Of a DNA stretch of 64,000 bases, positions 10,842 to 22,199 are shown piece after piece (position 1 is the first letter of the stretch; every line of letters begins with the position of its first letter). The notes under the pieces were generated by a model that saw only the letters and a list, made by a program, of their open reading frames with translations, did no database searches and was not told the DNA's origin. The stretch is from Neoceratodus forsteri (taxonomy: Eukaryota > Chordata > Ceratodontiformes > Ceratodontidae). The position numbers were made by a program, and so were the translations under genes. The stretch lies in NCBI GenBank assembly GCA_016271365.2, contig JADMNL010000028.1, positions 55,508,001-55,572,000 on the forward strand, written 5' to 3'.

Positions 10842-13800
10842 CTAGTTAACCAACAGCCTATTTCTTCCTAACCCCACAAGAATTGCCTTATGTCTGTCCC
10901 ATGAATTCTTGAATTCTCCCACAGTTTTAGACCCCACAACTCCTCTCTGAAGACTGTTCCATGCATCCAGTACCATCTCTGTGAAAAAATACTTCCTCAC
11001 ATTGCCCCTGAACAGCCCTCCTTCTATCTTTAAATTGTGTCCCCTTGTTCTTGCAGGTCTCTTTTTCTGAAAGGTGCTACCCTCTTGGACTTTGTTGATT
11101 CCACTGAGGTACTTAAAAGTTTCTATCATGTCCCCCCTCTCCCTTCTTTCCTCAAGGGTATACATATTAAGCTCCTTTAGTCTCTCCTCATACTGCAGAC
11201 CCTGCACCATTTTAGTTGCCCTCCTCTGGACTACCTCTATCCTGTCTATGTCCTTGCAGAGATGGGGTCTCCAGAACTGGACACAGTACTCCAGATGGGG
11301 TCTCACCAACTGTTTGTACAGAGGGATAACAACTTCCTGTTTTCTGCTGCTGATGCCTCTCCCTATACATCCCAGTATACCCCAGCCTCCCTACTGCCTT
11401 TCTCACATTGCTTGCTAAACTTAAGGTCATCTGATATGATTACCCCCAGGTCCCTTTCCTTTTTTGTTGTTATTACTACCTCCCCACCCATTGTGTATTC
11501 TTCCCCTGGGTTCTTGTTTCCCAGGTGCATTATTTTGCACTTCTTTGCATTGAACCCTGTGGTACTCCACTAGTAACCCTCCTTTCTTCACTGTGTATTC
11601 CATTTACAACTACCCTTTGGCATCCTGTTGTCTAGCCAATTTTTTATCCAGGCTACCACCTTGGGACCCATTCTAAGGCTGGCTATCTTGTGTATTAATC
11701 TTTTGTGTGGGACTGTATCAGATGCCTTGCTAAAATCTAGGTAGGCCATGTCCACAGCCACTCCCTGGTCTACTACTTTGGTCACCCAGTCAAAGAAATC
11801 TATTAGATTCATCTGACATGACCTTCCCATTGTGAATCCATGCTGCCTTGGGTCCTGTGTCCCACTGGCCTCTAGGTACTCAACAATTCTTTCCTTAGTG
11901 ATTTCACTGTTCGCTGATGACACAAAGCTCTGTAACAGAGTAGACACACCAGAGGGTGTAGACAGAATGAGAAGGGACCTGCAGAAACTTGAAGAATGGT
12001 CAGGGGTTTGGCAGTTGAAATTCAATGCAAGGAAGTGCAAGATAATGCATATGGGGCACAAAACCCTGCACAATATATCAGTTGAGGGGTGAGGATATAG
12101 CATGCACCAAGCAGGAAAGGGATCTTGGAGTTATCATCTCTGATGACCTCAAGGCAGGGAAACAGTGTGACAAGGCAGTAGGTAAAGCAAGCAGGATGCT
12201 GGGATGCATAGGCAGGGGCATCACCAGCAGGAAAAGGGAGGTCATAATTCCACTATACAAGACACTAGTGAGGCCGCACCTGGAGTACACTGTGCAGTTC
12301 TGAAGACTTTACCTACATAAGGACATAGACAGGGTAGAGAAGGTTCAGAGGAGGGCAACAAAGATGGTGCATGGATTGCATCACAAGTCCTATGGAGGAC
12401 AGGTTGAAGGCACTGAACATGTACTCCTGGAGGAGAGGAGGGAGAGGGATATGATAGAGACATACAAGTATCTTACATAGGAGGAACAGGGTGCAGGAAT
12501 GCACTATTTTTAAGTGAAAAAGATGTTCCAGGACTAGAGGGCATGGGATGAAGTTGGAGGGAGGATGATTCAGAGGAAACGTGAGGAAGAATTTCTTCAC
12601 AGAACGAGTGGTGGACAAGTGGAACTCCCTGCCAGAGGAAGTGGTGGGGGCTGAAACAATCACGGGATTTAAGAATGCATGGGATAGACATAAAGGAATT
12701 CTGGAGGTCAGGGGTAAGGGGAAACAGACTTCCTGGAAAACATAAACTGAACTTACAAACTTAAATGGGCAGACTGGGTGGGCCATAGGCCCTTATCTGC
12801 CGACACTGTCTATGTATCTATGTATATATCTATGATTCCATCATTTTCCCTACCACTGAGGTCAAACTAACTGGTCTGTAGTTTCCTGCCTCTGTCCTGC
12901 TCCCACTTTTGTGAAGAGGAATCACATCTGCCCTCCTCCAGTCCTCAAGTACCACCCCACCCTCCCATGATTTGTTGAAGAGAGTAGTCAGTGATGTCAC
13001 TAGCTCTACCCTTAGTTCTTTTAGAATTCTTGGGTGAATCCCATCAGGCCCCCTTTGCTTTGTCCACCTTCAATTTTATCAGTTCTTTCAGAACCCTTTC
13101 TTCTGTAAATGGACTGGAATCGACCCCCATCTTCAGAGTGTTTCTCTTGTTTGGTTTAGGTAACTCCCCCTCCTCTTCCTTTGTGAATACTGAGCAGAAA
13201 TATTCGTTCAGTATCCCTGCTTTTTCACTGTCACCCTCTACCCACATTCCCTCCTCTTTATTAAGCTTCAGTAACCCTCCTTTGGTCTTTCTTCACTCCC
13301 TAATGTACCTATAAAAGGTCTTATCCCCCCTTCTTAACAGAATTAGCTATCCTTTCCTTAGTTTGGGCCTTTGCTATTCTGACTGCCTTCCCAGCCTCTT
13401 TCTGCTTTAACTGATAAAGTTCTCTGTCCTGCTCCTTCTGTGTTTCCTTATATTTCCTGAATGCTGTCCTTTTCTCCTTAACCTTACCTGCCACCTCTTT
13501 TGTGAACCATAGTGTTTTTTTTCTTCGTTCAGTTTTATTGATTTTCTTTACACAAAGGCTTGTTGCCTCTGTGACGGCTGTTTTGATCACTCCCCATTGT
13601 TCCTCCAGCCCTCCTTCTTGCCTGTTTGCTAGTGCTTTTCTGAGGCACCTCTCATTTTCCAAAAGTCAGCCCTCCTAAAGTCCAGTACTCTTGCTTTTGT
13701 ATGGCTTGATTGTATGGCTGTGTTTATCGTGAACCACACTGTTTGGTGGTCGCTTGCTCCCAGATGGCTACCCACTTCTAAATCTCAGATTCTTTCTCCA

Positions 13801-14470
13801 TCACCATTTGAAAGTACCAGGTCTAAAATTGCTCCCTCCCGAGTGGGTTCCAATACTAGCTGTCTGAGACATGCCCCCTGTAGGGCATCAAGAATGACCC
13901 TGCTCTTGGATGTGCCTGCAGCAAAGGTGCTGCAGTTAACATCTGGCATATTCAGATCCCCCATCAACAATATCTCCCCTTTTTCTGACATTCTAAGAAA
14001 GCCTTCTATCATTTCCTTGTCCATTCCCTTCCCCTGAGATGTGGGTCTGTATACAACCCCCATGCGGATTGTGGTGCCATTTCCTGTCTCCAGGGTGACC
14101 CAAAGTGCCTCATCTGGTCCCTGTGTACTCGTTAGTTCTGTTGCTTTGATCCCTTCCTTTACAGAGAGCTACTCCTCCTGCTCTTTTACCCTCCCTGTCA
14201 TCAGTTGTTTATTCCCACACACTGTGACACTATCCCTCCTCTAGATTGTGTATCCTGGTATGTTGACATCACAGTCATAGTTCTCTGTGTTCCATGTTTC
14301 TGTGACTACCACAATATCCAGACAACCCTCTTCCATCAAGGCCACTAGTTCAGGGAACTTGTTACACAGACTACGGGCATTGGTACTCATCACCCTCCAC
14401 TTTTTGATAGCCTTATCCCTTTTAGCCCCATTTCTGTCCTTACTGCCTTTGCTTTTTTTTTGCATTTAAA
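10842..14470 (-). pseudogene. LINE ORF2: endonuclease plus reverse transcriptase, broken
   Basis: From the 5' side: endonuclease blocks VMSTNARSLCNKFPELVALM and VVVTETWN (14465-14241), then GVVYRPTSQGK and LLMGDLNMPDVN (14063-13785). A basic linker segment follows (KTLWFTKEVAGKVKEKRTAF, 13662-13321). After that come RT pieces NLIDFFDWVTKVVDQGVAV and MAYLDFSKASDTVPHKRL (motif A; 12103-11588), and the C-terminal part LVRPHLEYCVQFWRPHL with the thumb (11309-10842). The nested LINE splits motif A from the upstream RT part, and a deletion near 11570 removes motif C. The Phe-Ser-Lys-Ala-Ser sequence at motif A replaces the usual F-S-K-A-F. The frame is non-functional. Confidence 0.85.
11908..12832 (+). 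mobile_element. Nested CR1-like LINE 3' end in opposite orientation
   Basis: The plus strand reads LFADDTKLCNRVDTPEGVD (RT motif C, FADD) from about 11911, then RDLGVIISDDLKAGKQCDKA and LVRPHLEYTVQF (12082-12303), then the thumb region and the tail 'gggcagactgggtgggcc' (12764-12781), ending in a TCTATG-type repeat at about 12830. The flanks resume the host LINE: 'ttagtgattt' on the left and 'tgattccatcattttcc' on the right, as the LINE near 56725 shows uninterrupted. The insert is 5'-truncated exactly at motif C. A possible short target duplication (tgatt) is too brief to be certain. Confidence 0.85.
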
Positions 14471-14648
14471 TCTGTTCTGCTCCCTAATAACTTCTGTACC
14501 TTGGTGTTTACCTCACTAATCACCATGTTTTGTGGGGGGCTGGGTTCCCACATCTTTCAGTACCTCCCCTTGGCTAGTTTAAATGCTTGCTAATGAAGCA
14601 TTTAAACTTCTCACCTAGGATTCTGGTTTCCACCCGGACAGATGCAGA

Positions 14649-15483
14649 CTATCGCACCAGTATAGGTCTGCATTCCTCCAGTTGGCTCCCAGTCCCCAAT
14701 AAAGCCAAACCCTGAGCTCCACACCAGTTTTTCAACCACTCACTGAATTCCCTGTTGAGAAGTGCCCTAGCATCTCCCTTGCCATAGACAGGCAGCACCT
14801 CCGAGAAGGCTACCGTATGCGCTACTTGTCTAAGGCCCCTTCCCAACTGTACAAACTCCTCTTGCACTGCTCTGATCCTATTCCTAGCCAGGTCATTTGT
14901 CCCCACATGGACAATGACATCCAGTTCCCTCTCTTGTGCAGGTCCTCCCATGATCCTGAGGATTTGCTTCCTGTCCCTCCAAGCTGTATCACCAGGAAGG
15001 CACCTTACCTCCCTCTCCCCATCCTCCCCCAATGATTGAGTCCCCCACCAGGAGTTGTTTCCTTCCCCTGTGGGTTCCAATGCCACCCTCCTTTGGGTCT
15101 CCTTTGTGAAGGTTCCCAGCATCCTTCTTGGTCTCCACTGCAAGTGCCTCCATAGAGAAACCACTGTCAACCAGATGAGCAAATGAATTGTGAAGAGATA
15201 CAGCTGGAGGGATGCAACTCTGTTCCACCACCCTCTCCCTCCTTGAGCCCACCCAGGTCCAGCCTCTCCTCTTTCTTGGCAACTTCTGAGGTAGTGGCAT
15301 TGGCCCTGGTGGTCCCTGGGTGGGGGAGGAGGTTTCACGAATCCTAGCCTGGTCAGCCTGGAGACGGGCAACCTCCTCTCTCAGACCAGAGAGGTGCCTG
15401 CAAATAGGGCAGCATCGCAGCCTCCAGAATGTCTCCCCGAACACTGCCACCTCACAGCCATTGCACTGCACCACTCCTATCAT
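14649..15483 (-). pseudogene. LINE ORF1: zinc-knuckle, coiled coil and SGNH esterase-like domain
   Basis: Starting with Met at 15483, residues ~8-30 hold a CxxC...CCPxC pattern (CNGCEVAVFG then CCPICRHL), a likely zinc-binding motif. A short heptad-like helix follows (LREEVARLQADQARI). A proline-rich linker leads to a block LLVGDSIIGG (about 15062-15035), the catalytic-serine block of SGNH/GDSL hydrolases, and HVGTNDLARN (about 14912-14884), a further SGNH block. Esterase-like domains are known in ORF1 proteins of CR1/L2-type LINEs. One frameshift near 15000-15370 splits the frame. It would act as the LINE RNA-binding and membrane- or lipid-associated partner; that role comes from the family and is not shown here. 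Confidence 0.75.
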
Positions 15484-15640
15484 GTCTTATTTTGTGTCCC
15501 CTCTACTGTTTGGATGCTTACTCTCTCCTCTCCTTACAACGCTTACCCTTCCTGTTCTGGGACAGCAACTTTGTATCTTCTTCAGTAGCCTCCTTCTTCC
15601 TTGCTCAATATCAGACTACCAGCAGCTTGGGGAGGGAGAG

Positions 15641-16378
15641 TGAGCTACTTTTTCTACTTTAGGGTTAACAAAACCAATGTTTCTCTATGATCCTTTCCTT
15701 CCTACTGCCAAACAGGAAGTTTCAGTTGACAGTCAAATCCAGTGGCTATGAAAGTAGAAATGGCTTTGGGTGGGACAGAGGGCAATTAGTAAGAAAAAAA
15801 GGCTAGCAACAGGAAGTTGTAATTTGACTCACCTGCTTTTATAGTGTCTAAACCGCACCCCCAGGTAAGCTCTCTTTCCTCCTACTGGTTTAGCAAAGTG
15901 AGCTGATACAGTACCCTTCTCTGCACAGAATACACACTGACTTTCTTTCTTTTCTTTCTTTTTTAACCCTAAATAATTCCTCTCCTACTTCTAATAAAGT
16001 TATCTGTTTACTTAATCTTAACTGACACTGACTCCTGCTGAGATATACGTTTTAAATTAAGAAGAAAATGTAGCTTCTTTTAGTTAGCTGCTTTGTGCTC
16101 TACAAGCAAGGCTAGCAACCAAGCTGAAATGAAACCAAAATGAAAACATAGTGCATGCAACAGACCTTAAGAACATCACATTTTTTAATGTCAGCTCTGA
16201 TCTGTTCAGTCTTACCTTTTTCCTGGTTCAGTCTATAATATCAGTGAAAAGAAAGTAGAAAAAAACAAAATACCCAGTCTTTTGCTTCTACAAGTAGTTG
16301 TTAATTGAAGCTGGTATATTTTAACATGTGCAAGACAACTCCACCCACAACTTCCCTAACACAGACAAATGGCATTAG
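15641..16378. other. No gene seen
   Basis: AT-rich, unassigned sequence upstream of the LINE 5' end. It includes one copy of a 22-base block (ttttttaatg then tcagctctgatc, 16181-16202) that recurs at 16916-16937 on the far side of the SINE. Confidence 0.4.
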
Positions 16379-16841
16379 AAGACGAAGAAGAAGAATCATC
16401 ATTTATATAGTGCTTTTCTTAGACAGTGTGTCCCAAAGTGCTATACAAGCAATGCTAGACCGGTAGTGAAGTGACTGAATGTGTGGTGGTGGCCATATCG
16501 CACATCAGCACCCACACACAGCCTGGATAATAGCATAAACTGGTTTATGGGAAGGGGAATGTTGGCCAGGACACCAGCTGTGCTCCCTACTCTTTGCAAA
16601 GAGTGCCTTGGGTTTTTTACTTCCACCTCGGCACTCACCAGGACAACACCAGGATGGGCAGAAGGGACCCTGGTTTAACATCTCATCTGAAGGATGGCAC
16701 ATCCCAGCAGTACAGCACCCCCCTATACTGCACTCAGATGCCAGCGATTTTTAGGTGCAAGTCCAACTTAGTGTGGGACGAGAACTCACAACCTTCTGGT
16801 CCAGAGGTGGATGTACTACCAACTGAGCTATACTGACACCA
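16379..16841 (-). mobile_element. tRNA-derived SINE with 6-bp flanking repeat
   Basis: On the minus strand the element starts near 16841 with tagctcagttggtag (a near-perfect RNA polymerase III A box, 16832-16818) followed by 'ccagaaggttgtgagttctc', a decayed B box of the GGTTCGANTCC type. The body continues to 16379, ending in 'agtgctttt' and a GAA-rich stretch. The hexamer CATTAG flanks it on both sides (16373-16378 and 16842-16847), consistent with a target duplication. Its RNA would be a pol III transcript moved by a LINE. Frames in both directions across it are shadows. Confidence 0.75.
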
Positions 16842-17444
16842 CATTAGTGCTCACTCATGTGTCAACATCCAGTTTCTAGTGTCCCTGATAAAATAAAATA
16901 AAAATACAGTTGAGATTTTTTAATGTCAGCTCTGATCAAAATAGCTTTTAAAATCGCCAGTTGTTTTCTTGTTCAATGTTTTCTTCTACTTTTACTGATA
17001 GTACAAAATAAGCCATAGCTATTTCTTCCAACAATACATGAAAGAAACCCTTATGATATATATCACTGTTTTGCAAAATGTATCCCTTACAATTTTTTCT
17101 TATTTGCAAGACAGCATATATTTGTCCTAACACATCTGTCCTACTGCCACATTCCAAACCATATCCCCTACCTACTTGCCACTTATAAACTCAATTATAT
17201 TAAGCAAAAATTCTAGGCACTTAACCATTATTCATTCCTCAGTCCCATTTACAACACTACCACATATATAATCGTACTTCTCAAACCTTAAAGAAACAAT
17301 ACACTTTATCATCAAATGACTGTGTTTACCAAGTACTGTGCCCATGATTAAAATACTTTGAACCCCTCCCCAAAAATGAGCCCTCACATGAAACTGCATG
17401 TTTAACTGTAAAGAGAATTAAAACATGTATTTCTAAATGTATTT
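16842..17444. other. No gene seen
   Basis: AT-rich unassigned sequence between two SINEs. It holds the second copy of the 22-base block noted at 16181. Confidence 0.4.
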
Positions 17445-17640
17445 CTGTATAGTGCAGTGGTTTAAGGCTCTGAGTTGCAAATCTGGTGACATCCAGTAGA
17501 CCAGACCTGGGTTTGAATCCCACAGTTTCCACTTGCATACTGTGTGACCCAGAGCAAGTCACTTAACTTCCCTGTGCTCCCAGGCTGCACCTGTAGAAAA
17601 GCTTTCAGCTTAGTGTGCTACTCTTGGTTAAACAACTAAA
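17445..17640 (+). mobile_element. MIR-like CORE-SINE
   Basis: The 5' part reads 'tagtgcagtggtttaaggc' (A box region) and 'gggtttgaatccca' (B box, 17511-17524). The body then has 'ctgtgtgacccagagcaagt' followed by 'cacttaacttccctgtgct', which corresponds to the conserved core of the MIR/CORE-SINE family. The core is shared across vertebrates, so this is among the oldest identifiable repeats here. The 3' side fades out after about 17640. No function beyond an old retroposon is supported. Confidence 0.75.
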
Positions 17641-17688
17641 TGCATTACAAACACCAATGCTTTCAAAGTTTTGAAACTACTAAAAAGA

Positions 17689-18090
17689 CAAAACTATATA
17701 TGTATATATATTCTATGCAAAAAACTTCATTAATACATCATTTAGGGTTAAAACACAGAAAGTCAGGAAATGAGACCTTTAGGGTTGCCCCTTTCCTCCA
17801 TGTACCCCCAGCCTCCTGAGATTGACAGATGACGGGTGTGCCATTGGGGTTGTGAGACCTAAATGTCACCCCATTCCATGGGTAATGATATTCACAAGCC
17901 ACAGTAAAGAAGAATGGGGTGGCATTTAAGCCTCATAACCCCAATGACACACTCTGTCATGTGTCAATCTCAGGACAGTGGGAAGGTACACAAGGGGGGG
18001 GAGAGGCAACCCTAAAGGTCTAATTTCCTTACTTTTTGTGTTTTAACACTAAATGATGCATTAATGAAGTTTTTGAATAGAGTTTTGCTT
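17689..18090. repeat. Fold-back palindrome, ~400 bp
   Basis: Two long arms face each other around a centre near 17898. The left arm has 'aacttcattaatacatcatt' (17724-17743), 'gacctttagggttgcc' and 'attggggttgtgagacct'. The right arm has their complements: 'aaccccaatgacaca' near 17937, 'ggcaaccctaaaggtc' near 18005 and 'aatgatgcattaatgaagtt' near 18052. Arms are ~165-190 bp at high but imperfect identity. It could be a fold-back or MITE-type DNA element. No coding frame is present. Confidence 0.85.
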
Positions 18091-18267
18091 TTGAGAAAGG
18101 AAAGAAAAGAGAAAGTTGCTAAGCTGGTTGGAGCCCCGTGCTCCCACCAACTTGCAAATTTCTGCCTAACATAACAGTATAAGTACTGAATATCATATGT
18201 ATTGTTGGGAGCTATGGTTGGGAATGTGGTGTTCTTTGGGCCCCATGGTCCCACCACTTGAAATAAA

Positions 18268-18790
18268 GCAAAGTTTCATTCATCAGAGTGGCATAATTCC
18301 ACACTTGTTTACATGTCAGACATCTAGCCACTGAAAATTAACTCCATGGCAGTAAGGCTAGGTACCCTATAAATGTGAAGCCACTACCATAATGCAAAAC
18401 TTTATACTTAAAATGTAAAGTGCATCATGCAATATCTTTACAGCAAATTAAATTTCCAACACTTAAATACCATAATTCACATGTACAGGACATCCCCTCA
18501 ACACCCTCCAAATTTCAATTTAAAAGACTAAACCGTGTCTAAGATATGACATTTTAAAGTTTGAGATTTTCATTCATCAGAGTGGCAGAATGCTGCACCT
18601 GTTTACATTTAACACACCTAACAACTGAAAAGTATGTCCATGGCAAGGCTAGCTACCCTATAAATTTCAAGCCACTACCACAATGCAAAACACTCTCCAC
18701 AAAACATAAACTGCACCACATGATATGTCCAGTAACAAATGTATGTATGCACAATGTCTTTCTTGGAAAATAAACATATGAGAGCTTATA
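18268..18790. repeat. 294-bp tandem duplication, two copies
   Basis: The block 'tttcattcatcagagtggca' occurs at 18274 and 18568. The following sequence matches through 'ccctataaat', 'aagccactaccac' or its variant, and 'aatgcaaaac'. The second copy runs into diverged sequence near 18790. The period is close to that of the ~295-bp satellite, but I see no sequence similarity between them. Confidence 0.8.
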
Positions 18791-19123
18791 TTGTTGAATC
18801 AGATCTAACTTTTTCTGCATGCAATCTGACTATGGTTCCAGTTTGTGCTCAAAATACTGTACTGTTGCTATTTCCATTTCTCAGCCTCTGCACACTGCCA
18901 TTCAGGTACCAAAGGGGCAACACAATCTATCTGAAAGCTAATAAACATAAATCAAACCCTACCCAACTGAACTTTTCCCAACAAGAAGGACATTTTCTTC
19001 ACCAACTAATACAGAAAAGGTAAAGTCTAGCAGCTAAAACATCTTGGCAGACCCAATTTTTTCTTCAAAATGACGCAAAACATTGCTTAGGTAAAAGAAA
19101 AACTGGAGGTTGAGATGGAACAC

Positions 19124-19157
<34 letters not shown>

Positions 19158-20470
19158 CAAGGAGGAATGACCTGAAGAGTAACAGCGAGTGTTGCCCTGC
19201 CTGAAATGGAGCCTGTTCTCAAAGGTGTGTTAGAAATGCCTGCTTCACCTGGAAGGAGGTCAGCTCCTATTAAAGAAATGCTGCAAGACACCAACTATAG
19301 CCCTCAAGCTGAGGACCGTATTTCATCTGCAGATTTGGAATAAACACCCTTTTCAGGTACTGTTCATTTTAATTATTTGGGCACTATGTTAAATGTAACT
19401 ACTCCAAAACAACTACATTATATGGAGAACGATGAGTCTCAAACAAGGCTTCATAACTCCATTTTGGGAGAATTTAACTCCCAAAATAAGGCAAAACTTC
19501 AAAATAAAGGGAAGTAGTCATTGAATTCTAAATGTAAAATCAAAATTGATGACTTCCAAAACTGAAGGCATAGAAGTTAAGAAATTATGAAATTTTCTAA
19601 AATAAATTATATTGTGCCACTATTTCTATTAACATGAAAAAATTGTTCCTTCTTAGAAAAAATGATTTTAATGAACAACTTTTCTGATGGTGCAAAAATG
19701 TTAGTTTTCATTATATGCAGTACTGACCTGAGAGTGTGTATGTATTTGTTATTTCTGGTCAAGATTTACTTTGCCTTTCATAATTTAGATTTGTTTTGGA
19801 GCCCTGCAGCACTTGCCTTTGTTGTTCAGCTGCTGGGTTGCTATCTCCTGATGACATTACTATAGGGTAAAGGAGTGACTCACACTGTGCAGTACCTTGC
19901 AGTTGCAACAGCGTTGCAAGGGAAAACTACCAGTACTCTGTGTACATACTGTGTTCCTCCTTACCCAAGCAATGAATAATGCCAAAATCTAAAGGCCTTG
20001 TTAGTTAGTTCCTTTTTTTTGTTAAATTGACTCTGCCCTATAGTGATGTCAGCAGTACAACCCTGGATCCAGAGCAATACCAGACTTGCTATAGAAGCTC
20101 TGGTACACCCTGCAGTTTTTAGCACCTCAGAATGCCAAGATTAACTGCAGCACACAGTAATGAAATACTATTCCAGAATCAATGCAAGAAGGGGTAATTT
20201 ATGCATGAAAGTCAAAAGGACCGGGAACATTACTCTTTAAAATTGTTGGATCTGGGAAGTATTTTGACTTCAAAAAAATTGAATGATTCCCCAGACTTTG
20301 ACTCATGGAAGTATTTGACTTCCACTACAAAATAAATTAACTGAATCCCTGGTCTCAACCCAGGCTTAAACAACAAGTGGGGAACAGCATTACTTTGCCT
20401 GATTAATCAGAAGAAAATACAGAAAATGAGGGTTTAGAATCAGGGATGGGCCAATCTGTTTCTGCAAAAC
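18791..20470. other. No certain gene; possible L1 ORF1 upstream remnants
   Basis: AT-rich. A (GA)n run lies at 19127-19158. A frame near 19203-19340 reads like the start of an L1-type ORF1 (EMEPVLKGVLEMPASPGRR), but this is weak and the link to the L1 piece at 20.5 kb is not continuous. The rest is unassigned. Confidence 0.3.
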
Positions 20471-21192
20471 TTAGGAAAAATAGAAACCAAAATTGAAAAA
20501 TGGTGAGGATGGAATGAAAAATAGACCAGTTCAACATACTTACACGTTTGTTAAAAGAAAACCACGAGTTAAAGTCAGACCTACTGCAAGTGCAACAACG
20601 AATCTCAGATTTGGAGGACATGGTTCTCCCTTTGGAACAACAGGTGGATGTATTACAAAAGGCCCAAAGGGATTCCCAAAATAAACTGACAGACTTTGAA
20701 ACTTGAGCACATAGGAAGAACATATGCTTAATTGGGGTCCCAGAAATCAGGGATACACAAAAGATTTTATGTGAATCATTAAATCAAGTGGTGGCTGATT
20801 TTTCAATGCTGACCCTGATAAAATCCATACACAAGTTATTTGCATACACAGAGGCTATAGCGCTAATACAGGTTCGGGCCCCCCAGACTCATTATAGTGA
20901 ACCTCTGCAAATCATAATATGAAGACTTAATTATGTCAGCTGACCATAAAAAAAACCGGTCATCATGTTGGGAGCATCACTCTCAATTTTCCATGATTAA
21001 AGTTGTTTTACATAGGAAAAAACTCTGGGAAAATAACATAAAAGTGTCCTTACTCCCACCCGCCAGACTTAAAGTTCTTATCGATGGAGTTGGCCTGTTC
21101 TTTGAGTCACCAGAAGATGCACTGAAGACTTTAAATCAATCAAACTGCTGGTCTTATTTAAAGAACAGTCTGTTCGCTGAAGAAGTATCGTA
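20471..21192 (+). pseudogene. L1-like ORF1 remnant
   Basis: In pieces of several frames the plus strand shows a coiled-coil-like segment (LQVQQRISDLEDMVLPLEQQ, about 20586-20645), then RKNICLIGVPEIRD (about 20713-20754), which fits the RNA-recognition part of L1 ORF1 proteins. The C-terminal segment is VSLLPPARLKVLIDGVG and FFESPEDALKTL (about 21045-21135). The order coiled coil, RNA-recognition motif, C-terminal domain is that of L1/Tx1 ORF1, an RNA chaperone that binds the element's own transcript. Several stops and frameshifts make it a pseudogene. An L1-type endonuclease piece lies 3.5 kb downstream at 24745. Confidence 0.65.
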
Positions 21193-22199
21193 GAGAGAAC
21201 AGAAAGGGGGTAGGCTCTTCAGTATGTCTAGGAAGGGGAGGAGGGGCTTAATGTCTGATTTCAAGATTGACAAGTGTGGATCTTTGTTATGATGTACATG
21301 GTCTATAAATATCATAGTGATTTCAAACTGTTCTAATTTTATAGTTAAAACTCATACAGTGTGAGTCACAGCACTAGAATTAATATGGTATAAGAATTAG
21401 CAAATGTGTAATTAAGCTGTTCTTATTTTAATATAGAAGTTGCACTCTGAGAGTTAATGTTTCTGAAATAATATGATATCATTCATGCTAAATTCATGGT
21501 TATATTTGTGAAATGATAGGAACATGGGTTGCTCATGTTTTCTCTTTTTAAGCACTTTGGAAATTTAAAAAAGGAGCTGGTCTGGCTCAGCATCTGTTTA
21601 CTGTAACTGTTTCTATATAACTTTCTTTTTCTTTTTGGCTGCTAAGAGGAAGGGGAAGGGTTATCGAAACATAATGGGTAACATGTGTGTTCCCGTTTTG
21701 AAGCAGGGGAGGGGGACTCTTGCCTGCCTGAGAAGTAGGTTGTTTGAGATGAGAATGAAACAGGCACTTTTCTATGTTTACATGCAGGGTCTTTTAGACC
21801 CTTATAGTTTTTCTGGGGAGGAATCAGTAGAAATGACAATGGCTAGTTCACTGCTTTGTCAGATTTTTGTGGGTCCTTATATATTGGTGGATTTTAGAAA
21901 AATTAGTGCAGAGATCTGATAATGCAGGAAATTAATAGGGGGTTCAATGATTGTGAATTTTCAACTCTTTTTAACCAGGAGGGTAACTTATTGTTAAAGC
22001 AACCAAGTCACTACATATATAAAAAAACACAGTTTAATAATGGGCATGCAAAATGCTTATCTTGTGCCACCTGCAATGTGAATAGTTTGGCGCCTCAAAA
22101 ATGTATGTATATTTTATCATACATAAATAAACAAAAATTGACATTCAATGTCCTGCACAGCCAGTATAGTGTTATGCTTATGCAACTGTGTTAGTTTGG
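21193..22199. other. No gene seen (possible L1 inter-ORF sequence)
   Basis: AT-rich sequence after the L1-like ORF1. If the L1 copy was once continuous, ORF2 should begin here, but I could not recognise an endonuclease start. Frames of 90-94 codons at 21635-22194 have no identifiable similarity. Confidence 0.3.

Larger units (their letters stand above)
10758..15640 (-). mobile_element. CR1-like LINE, near full length, with a nested insertion
   Basis: Read from 15640 to 10758 this is a complete layout: short 5' UTR, ORF1 (15483 to about 14650), a short spacer, ORF2 with apurinic endonuclease then RT (about 14470 to 10842), and the family 3' tail. Frameshifts and stops interrupt both ORFs. A ~200-bp deletion near 11570 removes the RT active-site block; the related LINE at 55396-59320 keeps it. 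A 0.9-kb plus-strand LINE 3' end is inserted at about 11908-12832. The element is inactive. CR1-type LINEs move by target-primed reverse transcription, and short 3' pieces of the same family elsewhere in the window fit that mode. Confidence 0.85.

Noticed and set aside
11588..12103. 171-codon minus-strand frame as one continuous protein
   Set aside because: Its first part is antisense to the nested plus-strand LINE and its second part is true minus-strand RT. The frame crosses an insertion junction by chance.
16818..16841. A functional tRNA gene
   Set aside because: Only the A-box region and a decayed B box are present, without a foldable acceptor stem. It is the 5' end of a SINE.
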